From NCBI GenBank assembly GCA_947629865.1, contig CANRFJ010000016.1, positions 1 to 64,000 of the forward strand: DNA of 64,000 bases, read 5' to 3'. The position numbers and the translations under genes were made by a program. The notes beneath the pieces were generated by a model. The model was not told where the DNA came from. It saw nothing but the letters and a program-made list of their open reading frames with translations, and did not search any database. Positions 1 through 7,075 of the stretch are shown here, in pieces. Position 1 is the stretch's first letter. Each line of letters starts with the position of its first letter. Source of the stretch: an uncultured Lachnospiraceae bacterium (lineage in GTDB: Bacteria; Bacillota; Clostridia; Lachnospirales; Lachnospiraceae).

Positions 1-68
1 TGGATGATGATATAAAACCAAAAAAATATATCGGGAGATGTATTGACAAATTTCAAATTTTGAGATAG
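1..68 (+). CDS. C-terminal end of an upstream gene (truncated by the window)
   Basis: An open frame enters from the left edge (frame starting at base 3) and stops with TAG at 66-68. The visible tail is 21 residues ending in GRCIDKFQILR. It lies 12 bp upstream of the PD-(D/E)XK gene and overlaps that gene's ribosome binding site region, so it is probably the preceding gene of the same operon. In operons with DUF4420, Dcm and Vsr proteins the neighbours are often a Z1-domain protein or a MORC/Hsp90-like ATPase; this tail is compatible with a Z1 protein, but that is inference from context, not from the 21 residues. Confidence 0.5.
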   Translation, partial: DDDIKPKKYIGRCIDKFQILR

Positions 69-80
69 GAGGAATAAATT

Positions 81-980
81 ATGGAAATACTAGAAGAAAT
101 AAGAGAGAATTTTGCTTCAATACGAAATGGAGCAAGAGAAATTAAGTCATTGTCCAAGGAATATCCAGCAATGGTTATACGAGATGGGGGAGGCTATGGA
201 GTGATAGTGGCCTTTGACGATGAGAGAGATATTTATGAAAAATTTGCGAATAGTAGATTATATACTGCATTCCTTGCGATCGGTGGAACAGAGAAGAAAT
301 ATCTTATACTTAGTTGTGCGTTGGATAGTTTGCGGTATGAATTTGCTGCTGTGTGTGCTCAATTTGTAGAGCCAGGACCTAATGGTATAAACCGAAGTAA
401 TCTCATGCGGGATCCGTTAGCTTGGTGGAAAAGATGGCGTGAACTTATGGGAAATGCAATTTATGATAAAGAGGCATATAGTGTTGTTGCTGAAATGATA
501 GTTTTAGATCAATTATATGCTAATGATGATACGGTGGAATGGGCAGCTGTAAATTCTGGGAGCCATGATATTGAAGGATGCAAAATTGATTATGAAGTTA
601 AATCAACAATTAAGCGTTATGGTGCAACAGTTACCATTGCAGGACAACATCAACTTCAGAGTATTAAAAGGCTGCAACTATATTTTTGCAGATTAGAGCA
701 ATCAAAGAATGGAGTATCTATTAATGATATGGAGGATAAATTAGTTGCCCGTGGATATGATAAAGATAAGTTAGAGAAACAGTTGGATCGACTTGGATAT
801 GAATGTGGTGCAAGTATTCGAGATAAAAAGTATAAAGTATTAGAAAAAAGGAAGTATGAAGTGGATAATAAATTTCCTAAGATTACAAAAGATTCATTTA
901 AGGACGACCATATTCCAAAGTCGGTAACTCAGATTACATATACAATTGATTTAGATGGCTTGGAGTATACTGAATGGTAA
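81..980 (+). CDS. PD-(D/E)XK superfamily protein (DUF4420-like), putative restriction endonuclease
   Basis: A 299-residue protein with the ATG preceded by AGGAGG. The middle carries a PD-(D/E)XK-type core: an acidic residue in SHDIEG near residue 163, followed by E-V-K in IDYEVKST near residues 170-175, then a QLQ segment often seen in DUF4420 proteins. DUF4420 proteins (about 300 residues) are predicted nucleases found in operons with cytosine methyltransferases, Vsr nucleases, Z1 proteins and MORC-type ATPases. Here the Dcm-type methylase begins 15 bp downstream and vsr follows, so the likely role is the nuclease of a restriction-like defence system. The gene is AT-rich, unlike the housekeeping genes to the right. 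Family assignment is fairly secure; the cleavage activity is inferred. Confidence 0.8.
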   Translation: MEILEEIRENFASIRNGAREIKSLSKEYPAMVIRDGGGYGVIVAFDDERDIYEKFANSRLYTAFLAIGGTEKKYLILSCALDSLRYEFAAVCAQFVEPGPNGINRSNLMRDPLAWWKRWRELMGNAIYDKEAYSVVAEMIVLDQLYANDDTVEWAAVNSGSHDIEGCKIDYEVKSTIKRYGATVTIAGQHQLQSIKRLQLYFCRLEQSKNGVSINDMEDKLVARGYDKDKLEKQLDRLGYECGASIRDKKYKVLEKRKYEVDNKFPKITKDSFKDDHIPKSVTQITYTIDLDGLEYTEW

Positions 981-995
981 TTTGGAGAGAATAAA

Positions 996-2255
996 ATGTT
1001 TAGAGTAATTGAGTCCTTTAGTGGTATTGGAAGTCAGGCAAAGGCATTAACAAGGATAGGAAGACCTTTTGAAATTATAAATACTGTTGAGTGGGATATA
1101 AATGCAATATTAGCTTATTGTATGATACATAAGGGAAGAATTGAAGCGAATAAATATAATGATATTTCAGATGATGAGGTAACGGAGTTTCTAAAAAACC
1201 TTTCGCTGAGCAATGATGGGAAAAAGCCTATGAACAAAGAGGCTTTTAAGCGTATGCCCATGAACTTAAAGAGAAAGGTATATGCCGCAATAAAAGAAAC
1301 TAAAAATTTAGGAAGTATAACCAATATCAATGGAAGTGATATGCCGGAAAATATTGACTTATTTACATATTCATTTCCGTGTCAAGATCTATCGCTGTGT
1401 GGTTGTTGGCATGGAAACAAAAGTGGGATTGCAAGAGATGCGCATAACCGTTCTGGTATGCTTTGGGAAATAGAACGAATACTATTAGAGATGGATGATG
1501 AGGGCAAAGAACTGCCACGTTTTTTGCTTATGGAAAATGTGACTAATATATTATCCAAACTAAATGAGGAAGATTTCGGGGATTGGAAGGCAACATTGGA
1601 AGGTTTGGGATATTATAATAAAATTTACCGATTAAATTCAAAAAATTTCGGAATTCCCCAAAAACGAGAGCGGGCGTATATGATAAGTGTTTTGTGCCAT
1701 AAAAATCGAGCGATAATTAAAGAATTAGAAGAATATTTTGACAAGCATAATTTAGAGGAAGCTGAAGCATCACGGCTAAAACAAAGAGATTTACAATTAA
1801 AGGATATTTTGTGTTTGGATTATAAAAATATTCCTAAATATAAAGCGGAAGCAGATGCAAGCAAACCAAATGATACTCCTTCAAGAAAGAAAATTCTTGA
1901 AGATAATGATATATTATATGATGGCAAAAGTATAAATGAGATAGTTGTTAATACAGTGACTACAAAACAGGACAGAAATCCAAATTCAGGTCTGATTATG
2001 TATAAAAATTGGGCTAGGGGTAAAACCAAATGGAGATATTTAACTCCTAGGGAGTGTTTTAAATTAATGGGATTTGATGAGGAGGATTTTGACAAAGTAA
2101 TCAGTGATAATCCAATGGTGACGAAAAATAGGAGTTTATATTCAACAGAAAAGCTTATAAAAATGGCAGGCAATAGTATTGTGGTAGATGTTTTGGAAGC
2201 CATATTTAGGCAGATACTAGAAATTAATGTGGAGATATTAGGAGAGCGTGATTGA
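996..2255 (+). CDS. dcm: DNA (cytosine-5-)-methyltransferase, Dcm/HsdM-type II
   Basis: A 419-residue C5-cytosine methyltransferase that transfers a methyl group from S-adenosylmethionine to cytosine in a specific DNA site. Visible motifs: motif I FSGIGSQ (residues 8-14), motif IV with the catalytic cysteine in FPCQDLS (about 127-133), motif VI MENV (about 179-182), motif VIII QKRERAYM, motif IX RYLTPRECFKLMGF and motif X AGNSIVVDVLEAIF near the C-terminus. The target-recognition region lies between VIII and IX. It sits 15 bp after the PD-(D/E)XK gene and about 100 bp before vsr, the typical layout for protecting self DNA and repairing deamination at methylated cytosines. Its recognition sequence cannot be read from the protein. 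Confidence 0.95.
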   Translation: MFRVIESFSGIGSQAKALTRIGRPFEIINTVEWDINAILAYCMIHKGRIEANKYNDISDDEVTEFLKNLSLSNDGKKPMNKEAFKRMPMNLKRKVYAAIKETKNLGSITNINGSDMPENIDLFTYSFPCQDLSLCGCWHGNKSGIARDAHNRSGMLWEIERILLEMDDEGKELPRFLLMENVTNILSKLNEEDFGDWKATLEGLGYYNKIYRLNSKNFGIPQKRERAYMISVLCHKNRAIIKELEEYFDKHNLEEAEASRLKQRDLQLKDILCLDYKNIPKYKAEADASKPNDTPSRKKILEDNDILYDGKSINEIVVNTVTTKQDRNPNSGLIMYKNWARGKTKWRYLTPRECFKLMGFDEEDFDKVISDNPMVTKNRSLYSTEKLIKMAGNSIVVDVLEAIFRQILEINVEILGERD

Positions 2256-2352
2256 CAGTAATCAAAAAAATTAACACAATATATTATGTATCCTAATGGT
2301 AAGAGTGATAAAATGATTTTGGCTTTTCATTTGTTGCAGGGGGAAAGAAGAA

Positions 2353-2799
2353 ATGACAGATGTTCTAACAAAAGCGCAGCGACATAAGAATATGAAAAAC
2401 ATTCGTGGAAAAGATACGCAGATTGAGGTCACTTTGAGGAAAGCATTATGGGAAAAGGGCTACAGATATCGAAAAAATTATAAAAAACTTCCAGGGAGTC
2501 CGGATATTGTTCTGACGAAATATAAAATAGCAATATTCTGCGACGGTGAGTTTTTTCATGGGAAAGACTGGGAAGTATTAAAACCACGGTTGAAAAGAAG
2601 CAACAATAGCGAATTTTGGATAGATAAGATTACTCGTAATAGAGAGCGCGACGATGAAATAAATAAGCGTTTATTATTCGAGGGATGGACTGTAATCAGA
2701 TTTTGGGGAAATGATATAAAGAAGAAAACAGATGAATGCGTAAAAGTTATTGAAGAAACGATTCAGGATATTATGTTTGATAATTTGGACTTGGACTAA
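2353..2799 (+). CDS. vsr: Very short patch repair endonuclease (Vsr)
   Basis: A 148-residue Vsr endonuclease, which nicks next to T:G mismatches arising from deamination of 5-methylcytosine. The family hallmarks are all present: N-terminal KAQRHKNMKNIRGKDT, the PD-(D/E)XK-related core SPDIVL, FCDGEFFHG, and the C-terminal block WIDKITRNRERD followed by RFWGNDI. The length is that of the family (about 135-150). A ribosome binding site GGGGGAA precedes the ATG. It is separated from the methyltransferase by 97 bp but is its functional partner, limiting C-to-T mutation caused by that enzyme. Confidence 0.95.
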   Translation: MTDVLTKAQRHKNMKNIRGKDTQIEVTLRKALWEKGYRYRKNYKKLPGSPDIVLTKYKIAIFCDGEFFHGKDWEVLKPRLKRSNNSEFWIDKITRNRERDDEINKRLLFEGWTVIRFWGNDIKKKTDECVKVIEETIQDIMFDNLDLD

Positions 2800-2830
2800 A
2801 GATGAAAACGTATAACAGGATTATGGGGCA

Positions 2831-2950
2831 ATGAATTATCGTATGGAAATTGTAGACGATAAGGACGAAAGAGGACTCGTGGTTTCATTTCCGGAACTTC
2901 CAGGATGTATTACTTGTGGCGGCAGTGTAATGGGGTGTTTTTTCACTTGA
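2831..2950 (+). pseudogene. HicB-type antitoxin remnant
   Basis: A 39-codon frame beginning ATG encodes MNYRMEIVDD, then VVSFPELPGCITCGG, matching the start of HicB antitoxins (partial RNase H fold, xVSFPDLPGCxTxG). The frame leaves homology right after the glycines and stops 9 codons later, so the rest of the roughly 70-130 residue protein and any HicA toxin are missing. I read this as a decayed fragment, not a functional gene. Confidence 0.65.
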
Positions 2951-2992
2951 GCGGCAGTTTGGTAGTAAGTTAAGAAGTTGTTTATTTATCTA

Positions 2993-3021
2993 TTGCAATG
3001 CAAAAATAAAGTGTATACAAT
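2993..3021 (+). promoter_or_regulatory. Sigma-A-type promoter upstream of the UPF0175 gene
   Basis: TTGCAA (2993-2998), a 17-bp spacer and TACAAT (3016-3021), 32 bp before the chosen start of the downstream antitoxin-like gene. Confidence 0.5.
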
Positions 3022-3053
3022 ACAGTTAGAATGAATCCGAGGAGATGATTGCA

Positions 3054-3329
3054 ATGACAAAGGTAGAAATAGATGTACCGGAGGAAATTGTGCCATATAT
3101 AGTATTAGAGGACAAGGACGCACAAATCATAAGAAATGCAATGCTCGTTTATCCGTATATTAAAAGCGGTGTCATCTCTCATGGAAAGGCAGCAGAAATG
3201 CTGGGGCTTCATAAGATTGACTTGATTACATTGTATGGCAAATTAGATCTGCCGTATTTTGATGAAACAGGGGAAGAACTTGAAGAAGATTTGGCGGTCT
3301 TGAAAAAATTGAGAGGCGCGACTGTATGA
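3054..3329 (+). CDS. UPF0175 family protein, antitoxin-like
   Basis: A 91-residue protein of the UPF0175 family (small helix-turn-helix proteins usually paired with a PIN-domain/DUF3368 toxin). Signs are the start TKVEIDVPEEIV, and the central YPYIKSGVISHGKAAEMLGL, a helix-turn-helix-like segment, followed by LYGKLDLPYFDET. I place the start at 3054 rather than 3045 because GAGGAG ends immediately before the first ATG and is correctly spaced (9 bp) from the second. Its stop overlaps the ATG of a truncated PIN-type toxin gene (ATGA), so the antitoxin seems to have lost its partner. A 102-bp exact copy of its 3' end recurs at 4879-4980. Confidence 0.75.
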   Translation: MTKVEIDVPEEIVPYIVLEDKDAQIIRNAMLVYPYIKSGVISHGKAAEMLGLHKIDLITLYGKLDLPYFDETGEELEEDLAVLKKLRGATV

Positions 3330-3385
3330 TAATTGTTTCAGATAACACACCGATTATTTCGTCGATGAAAGCAGGACAGTTGGAA
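3226..3385 (+). repeat. Direct repeat copy 1 (3' end of UPF0175 gene plus start of PIN toxin)
   Basis: Bases 3226-3327 are identical to 4879-4980 (102 bp, offset 1653). Similarity continues with mismatches for about 60 bp into the toxin start. The two copies flank the two orphan genes at 3492-4850. Confidence 0.9.
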
Positions 3386-3442
3386 TGGAAAGCAGATTAT
3401 GCGATTAGTAAATATGGCATTATGCGAGGGAATATGTGTTGA
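3326..3442 (+). pseudogene. Truncated PIN-domain (DUF3368-type) toxin
   Basis: A 38-codon frame overlapping the antitoxin stop (ATGA) begins MIIVSDNTPIISSMKAGQLE, which is the typical first strand of DUF3368/PIN toxins with the first catalytic aspartate (SDNTP). After 19-20 codons homology is lost and a stop follows. The family is about 150-160 residues, so this is a 5' remnant. Confidence 0.7.
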
Positions 3443-3491
3443 AATGCTAGGGGCTAATTAAAAGCGATTTGGATAATGAGGAATATGGGGG

Positions 3492-3932
3492 ATGGCAGTT
3501 GTGGAAGAATATCAAAACATCTATATGACGAAAGAGGATAAAGTCTTTGAATATTTTAAATCTGTTATTCAAGCTGTAAAAAAGACACGCTGTATAAAAA
3601 TAAAATGCGAAAAGATAACAGAAGAATTGCAACAAGCAATTGCCAGTGAGAATCAGGAACATATGAGAAGTGTTCTGCAAAAATATATGCATAAGTATAT
3701 AAAGGAGTTGGAACTTTCTCCGTACATAAAAATAGTCTATATCCATAAAGAAGATTATGAGAGATTAGCAATGGAAGATATAAAAACCCAGCTTTGGTTT
3801 ATGATTGGATTTGTTTATGATTATGAGGCAAAACGGAGTGTGGCAAAGGAAATTATAAAAAAATGTTTAGAAAAAACCTTGAATCAAAAGGAGGGATTTG
3901 GCAAGGAGGAAATAGCATTTTTTCTTAGATAG
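3492..3932 (+). CDS. Hypothetical protein, charged and helical
   Basis: A 146-residue protein I do not recognise. It is rich in Lys and Glu, predicted mostly helical, with no signal peptide or membrane segment. A GAGGAA 8 bp before the ATG can serve as ribosome binding site. It ends EIAFFLR. It lies in AT-rich DNA between a broken toxin gene and a HEPN-like gene, inside the segment bounded by the two copies of the UPF0175 repeat, so it is probably accessory cargo. No function is proposed. Confidence 0.55.
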   Translation: MAVVEEYQNIYMTKEDKVFEYFKSVIQAVKKTRCIKIKCEKITEELQQAIASENQEHMRSVLQKYMHKYIKELELSPYIKIVYIHKEDYERLAMEDIKTQLWFMIGFVYDYEAKRSVAKEIIKKCLEKTLNQKEGFGKEEIAFFLR

Positions 3933-4085
3933 AGGATATAGTGTATAAGGACAATGGCAATTTGTGAAGTTCCAAAGCCGGCTTATAATCGAACTTTATA
4001 TAACGATTATGGACTTTTGTGAATCCTCAAATGGTTTTTTACTATATTTTGAATGTAAATATAAGATTCGGGGGTAACGTCTAAA

Positions 4086-4850
4086 ATGTTAGATGGAGAA
4101 AATGGGAGATTTATAGGAATAAGTAGTCTTATAAAGGCTTTTTATAAGCAATGGGAACCGTATGCAGAGCAATGGAGGATACTAGAAAAGAACGTAAGAA
4201 GTATTGTTCGGGAATTTGCAGAAAAAATAAAACCTGTGAGAGCGTTTTATATTCTGGCACAACATCAATTTACATATTGGAAACCATTATATGCTGAAGA
4301 AGTTGAAAGAATAGTTGCTGCGCGTGATGTGAATGAATACCTTGCAGAGAAAATTGAGGATAAATTATTTATTGATTACGATATGCTGTGCAGTGAGATG
4401 ATTCAATCAGAATTATTATCAGATACAAATAGGGCGATATTAAAGCAAAGTGTTCAGGCGATGAATATCGGGTTGTATGATTTGACGTTAGTTGGAGTTG
4501 TTGCTGTTTTCGATGGGGTTTTGTCGGTTGTAACAAATGATGATTCTACGCAACTTTACAAGAGGCTTAATAAAATTGAAAGTAAACTAAAAGATTTACC
4601 CGATGAGGAGTGGGAGTTGTTAGATGAGTCAGATATAACCGCTTTTGGAATATATATTACATGGACGGAATCAATGAAAGGATTTCATAAACGTAGTGAG
4701 TTCAGTATACCGGAAACAGAACCTAAGGATTTGAATAGACACTGGATTGCACATGGAAGAAAAACAATTATTGCAACAAAATTAGATTGTTGTAAAATGA
4801 TAAATGCTTTATACGGACTAATTTATCTTGGAACATCAATTCATGAATAG
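4086..4850 (+). CDS. Hypothetical protein with HEPN-like C-terminal motif
   Basis: A 254-residue soluble protein, mainly helical. Near residue 229 it has the string LNRHWIAHGR, resembling the N-R-H-x-I-x-H-G ending of helical nucleotide-binding/RNase families related to HEPN domains in defence and abortive infection proteins. The central part YDLTLVGVVAVFDGVLSVVT is hydrophobic but reads as a buried helix pair rather than a signal. It is followed 180 bp later by an abiH gene and lies between the two UPF0175 repeat copies. A defence or toxin role is plausible by motif and neighbourhood, but unproven. Confidence 0.6.
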   Translation: MLDGENGRFIGISSLIKAFYKQWEPYAEQWRILEKNVRSIVREFAEKIKPVRAFYILAQHQFTYWKPLYAEEVERIVAARDVNEYLAEKIEDKLFIDYDMLCSEMIQSELLSDTNRAILKQSVQAMNIGLYDLTLVGVVAVFDGVLSVVTNDDSTQLYKRLNKIESKLKDLPDEEWELLDESDITAFGIYITWTESMKGFHKRSEFSIPETEPKDLNRHWIAHGRKTIIATKLDCCKMINALYGLIYLGTSIHE

Positions 4851-4878
4851 AATGGTTTGGGAAAGAATGGGATGAAGC

Positions 4879-5037
4879 TTACATTGTATGGCAAATTAGA
4901 TCTGCCGTATTTTGATGAAACAGGGGAAGAACTTGAAGAAGATTTGGCGGTCTTGAAAAAATTGAGAGGCGCGACTGTATAATAGTTGATTCAGATACCG
5001 CCCGGATTATTTCATTGATGAAAGAAGGACAGTTTGA
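4879..5037 (+). repeat. Direct repeat copy 2 (antitoxin/toxin fragment)
   Basis: Bases 4879-4980 repeat 3226-3327 exactly. The frame shared with the antitoxin gene has no start here. In this copy the antitoxin would end TATAATAG instead of TATGATAA, and the adjacent 57 bp are a diverged version of the PIN toxin 5' end (about 80 percent alike by eye). It is non-coding debris, directly upstream of abiH. Confidence 0.85.
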
Positions 5038-5072
5038 ATCGATTAGATGTCGGGGACGAGAGAGGTAAAATT

Positions 5073-5936
5073 ATGTCAGTTTTATATGTAATTGGCAATG
5101 GCTTCGATCTACATTTTGGATTGAAAACTTCACCTCAAGATTTTCAGGATATTCTTACGAAAAAACAAATATATAATGAAACGGATAACGCATATGATGT
5201 TTTGCATACATATGGGGTAAACTGGAGTGAATATGAGCAGTCATTAGCAGAAATTGATTTAGATGAAATTGAAGATCAAAATATTATTGGGCCTGATTAC
5301 TCATCCGATCACGAATTCGACCGATATGGTGGGATTGTTAATATGCAAATGTATGTGGATAGTATCAATGAAGCAATTTCTTCTGCATTAAGTGATATGG
5401 TACAAGCAGCAAATGAGGAGGTTGGAGAGAGAAGTTCATTAGGAGAACGCTATCAATTATTTAATCCAGAGGATGCTATACTGAGTTTTAATTATACATC
5501 TACTGTTGAATGTCTATTTGATTTACCTGATAATATTCCAATACTCCATATACATGGTTTTCATGAAGCAGGGGAACCATTGATATTTGGATATAAATTC
5601 GGGGAAGAAGATTATCAAAGGAAAATGGAACCAAATGAGGAAGACAGTGATTATTATATTAATCAGCAAAGAGCGATAATATATGAATTTTACAAAAGCC
5701 AAAAGAAGGTTATGCAAATGACTATTTTAAATGATTTTTTACATTGCTGTAGTGGAATCAATAAAATAGTTGTTTTGGGACACTCTATGGGACAGGTAGA
5801 TTCAGATTATATGGAGCAAATAGAGCGAACGATTCATCCGGATGAATGGGAAATTTACTTTCATGATAGCAATGATGTAAAAGTAAATTCAAAAAATTAT
5901 TCCTTTGTACATAAAATCTATTTTTCTGAATGGTAA
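5073..5936 (+). CDS. abiH: AbiH-family abortive infection protein
   Basis: A 287-residue protein of the AbiH family (bacteriophage abortive infection). The N-terminus VLYVIGNGFDLHFGLKTS is the family signature, and the C-terminal part has the conserved HSMGQVDSDYM block. An internal ILSFNYTSTVE and HIHG segment also fits AbiH. The frame is open from a TTG at 5034 but I choose the ATG at 5073: AGAGAGG lies at the right distance and the family signature starts two residues after it. It stands alone, after the second UPF0175 repeat copy. AbiH acts late in phage infection in lactococci; the mechanism is not clear from sequence. Confidence 0.9.
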   Translation: MSVLYVIGNGFDLHFGLKTSPQDFQDILTKKQIYNETDNAYDVLHTYGVNWSEYEQSLAEIDLDEIEDQNIIGPDYSSDHEFDRYGGIVNMQMYVDSINEAISSALSDMVQAANEEVGERSSLGERYQLFNPEDAILSFNYTSTVECLFDLPDNIPILHIHGFHEAGEPLIFGYKFGEEDYQRKMEPNEEDSDYYINQQRAIIYEFYKSQKKVMQMTILNDFLHCCSGINKIVVLGHSMGQVDSDYMEQIERTIHPDEWEIYFHDSNDVKVNSKNYSFVHKIYFSEW

Positions 5937-6127
5937 CATTTTGGCTATGGAAAATCAGAATGAGAGGGTTATCGTAATGAGAGTATTATATAGCGCATCG
6001 GATGGACTCACACAAGTACTGGTGCAGTAAACTCTTAAAAAGGCGTGGTGCTAAATCCTAGAGACGATGGCTCTCAAATACGCATAAATCATGTGACAAA
6101 AGCATAAAATTTTAAGAGAAAGTTGTA

Positions 6128-6156
6128 TTGACTTTCTGCCTTGTGTCTGCTAGAAT
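6128..6156 (+). promoter_or_regulatory. Promoter of the CptIN locus with an overlapping inverted repeat
   Basis: TTGACT (6128-6133), 17-bp spacer, TAGAAT (6151-6156). A perfect 7-bp inverted repeat, CCTTGTG (6139-6145) and CACAAGG (6162-6168), brackets the -10 box, so a dimeric repressor could bind here. Transcription would begin just before the first CptI repeat. Confidence 0.75.
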
Positions 6157-6167
6157 AATAGCACAAG

Positions 6168-6257
6168 GAAAGTTTACCACTGACCGATATGTGGTATATA
6201 AATGGTCGGGTTGAAAGTTTACCGCTGACCAATATGCGGTATATAAATGGTTGGGTT
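6168..6257 (+). ncRNA. cptI: CptI antitoxin RNA, two 45-nt tandem repeats
   Basis: Two contiguous 45-nt units, 6168-6212 and 6213-6257, differing at 4 positions (transitions only). Each begins GAAAGTTTACC and ends GGGTT; a third start GAAAGTA follows at 6258. In type III toxin-antitoxin systems a short repeat array is the antitoxin; the endoribonuclease toxin cuts it into single repeats that bind and inhibit the toxin. The CptI type has about two 45-nt repeats, exactly as here. The array lies between a strong promoter and a terminator, directly ahead of the cptN gene. Confidence 0.88.
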
Positions 6258-6266
6258 GAAAGTATA

Positions 6267-6294
6267 GTCCTTCGCCGTAAGGCGGAGGACTTTT
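6267..6294 (+). terminator. Terminator between CptI repeats and cptN
   Basis: A 10-bp stem (GTCCTTCGCC / GGCGGAGGAC, one G-U pair) with a GTAA loop, then TTTT. In type III systems such a leaky terminator sets the excess of antitoxin RNA over toxin mRNA. Confidence 0.88.
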
Positions 6295-6313
6295 CAGTAA
6301 TGAGGACAGACCA

Positions 6314-6784
6314 ATGAAGAAAACAGGCTTTTATATTATCAAAAATAAGTTTTTCAATGATATGTCAGATCCTTATTTGAAAGGAAATAAAGCGGGGAAC
6401 AGGCCGCATTATTATTGCTTTGAAGATACGAGTACTGGGATATACTGGATGATACCGTTGTCCAGCCGAATTGACAAATACAGACGGATTATGGAGAAAA
6501 AAGAAAAAGCCGGAAAACCTTGCGACATTCTTCATATTGTCAAACTGGACGATAATAGGGAGAGCGCATTTCTGATACAGGATATGTTCCCCATAACGGA
6601 CGAGTACATAGAACGTGAATACACAATTGCCGGAAATCATCTGATGTTGACGAGTGAACATACTGCCAGAGAGATTGAACAAAAGGCGAGAAAAGTCATG
6701 GGTATGTTGAAGCGCGGTATCAAATTCACGCCAACGCAACCGGATGTTATGGCAATATTAGAAAAATTGAAGGGAAATAGATAA
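6314..6784 (+). CDS. cptN: Type III toxin-antitoxin system toxin, CptN (ToxN/AbiQ family)
   Basis: A 156-residue endoribonuclease toxin of the ToxN/AbiQ superfamily, CptN branch. Recognised by MKKTGFYIIKNKFFNDM at the start, the substrate-groove segments NRPHYYCFED and YWMIPLSSRIDKY, KPCDILHIVKLD, and the C-terminal half FLIQDMFPITDEYI followed by HLMLTSEHT. ToxN-family proteins are sequence-specific RNases that act on both cellular mRNA and their own antitoxin RNA, and several provide phage resistance by abortive infection. The gene lies 20 bp after the terminator that follows two 45-nt repeats, so the whole locus is intact. It is a complete system within the defence island. Confidence 0.93.
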   Translation: MKKTGFYIIKNKFFNDMSDPYLKGNKAGNRPHYYCFEDTSTGIYWMIPLSSRIDKYRRIMEKKEKAGKPCDILHIVKLDDNRESAFLIQDMFPITDEYIEREYTIAGNHLMLTSEHTAREIEQKARKVMGMLKRGIKFTPTQPDVMAILEKLKGNR

Positions 6785-6877
6785 TTTCCCTTGGTAGTGT
6801 AATCAGTACAGGATGTTGACACCATGTAGGTATGGCAGTCAAGGGAAAAATCTGTGATACCTTTTGAAACCTATTTC

Positions 6878-6906
6878 TTGATTATTTTCTCACTATACCT
6901 TATAAT
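6878..6906 (+). promoter_or_regulatory. Strong sigma-A promoter upstream of the tRNA-like element
   Basis: TTGATT (6878-6883), 17-bp spacer, TATAAT (6901-6906). No good coding frame follows; the transcript would run from about 6913 through the tRNA-like element to the terminator at 7152-7180. Confidence 0.7.
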
Positions 6907-7075
6907 GTGAACTGTGATTAGGATGCCTTTAATTGTTGGCTTAGCAATTTTTTCGTGCACTTCGTTTGAATTTGAGTTCAATCTTTCAGAGAAAGTAAAG
7001 GCAAAGACTTGTATGAAAGGAAGAATGATTATAATGATGATTGCATGTATTAAAATGGTGGTTGTGGGCGTTTGT

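Noticed and set aside
5034-5072. TTG at 5034 as abiH start
   Set aside because: It lies in the diverged toxin repeat; ATG 5073 has a good AGAGAGG and the family N-terminus follows immediately.
6168-6257. Short repeat array considered as CRISPR
   Set aside because: The two 45-nt units are contiguous with no spacers and are followed by a terminator and a ToxN-family gene; type III antitoxin RNA explains it.
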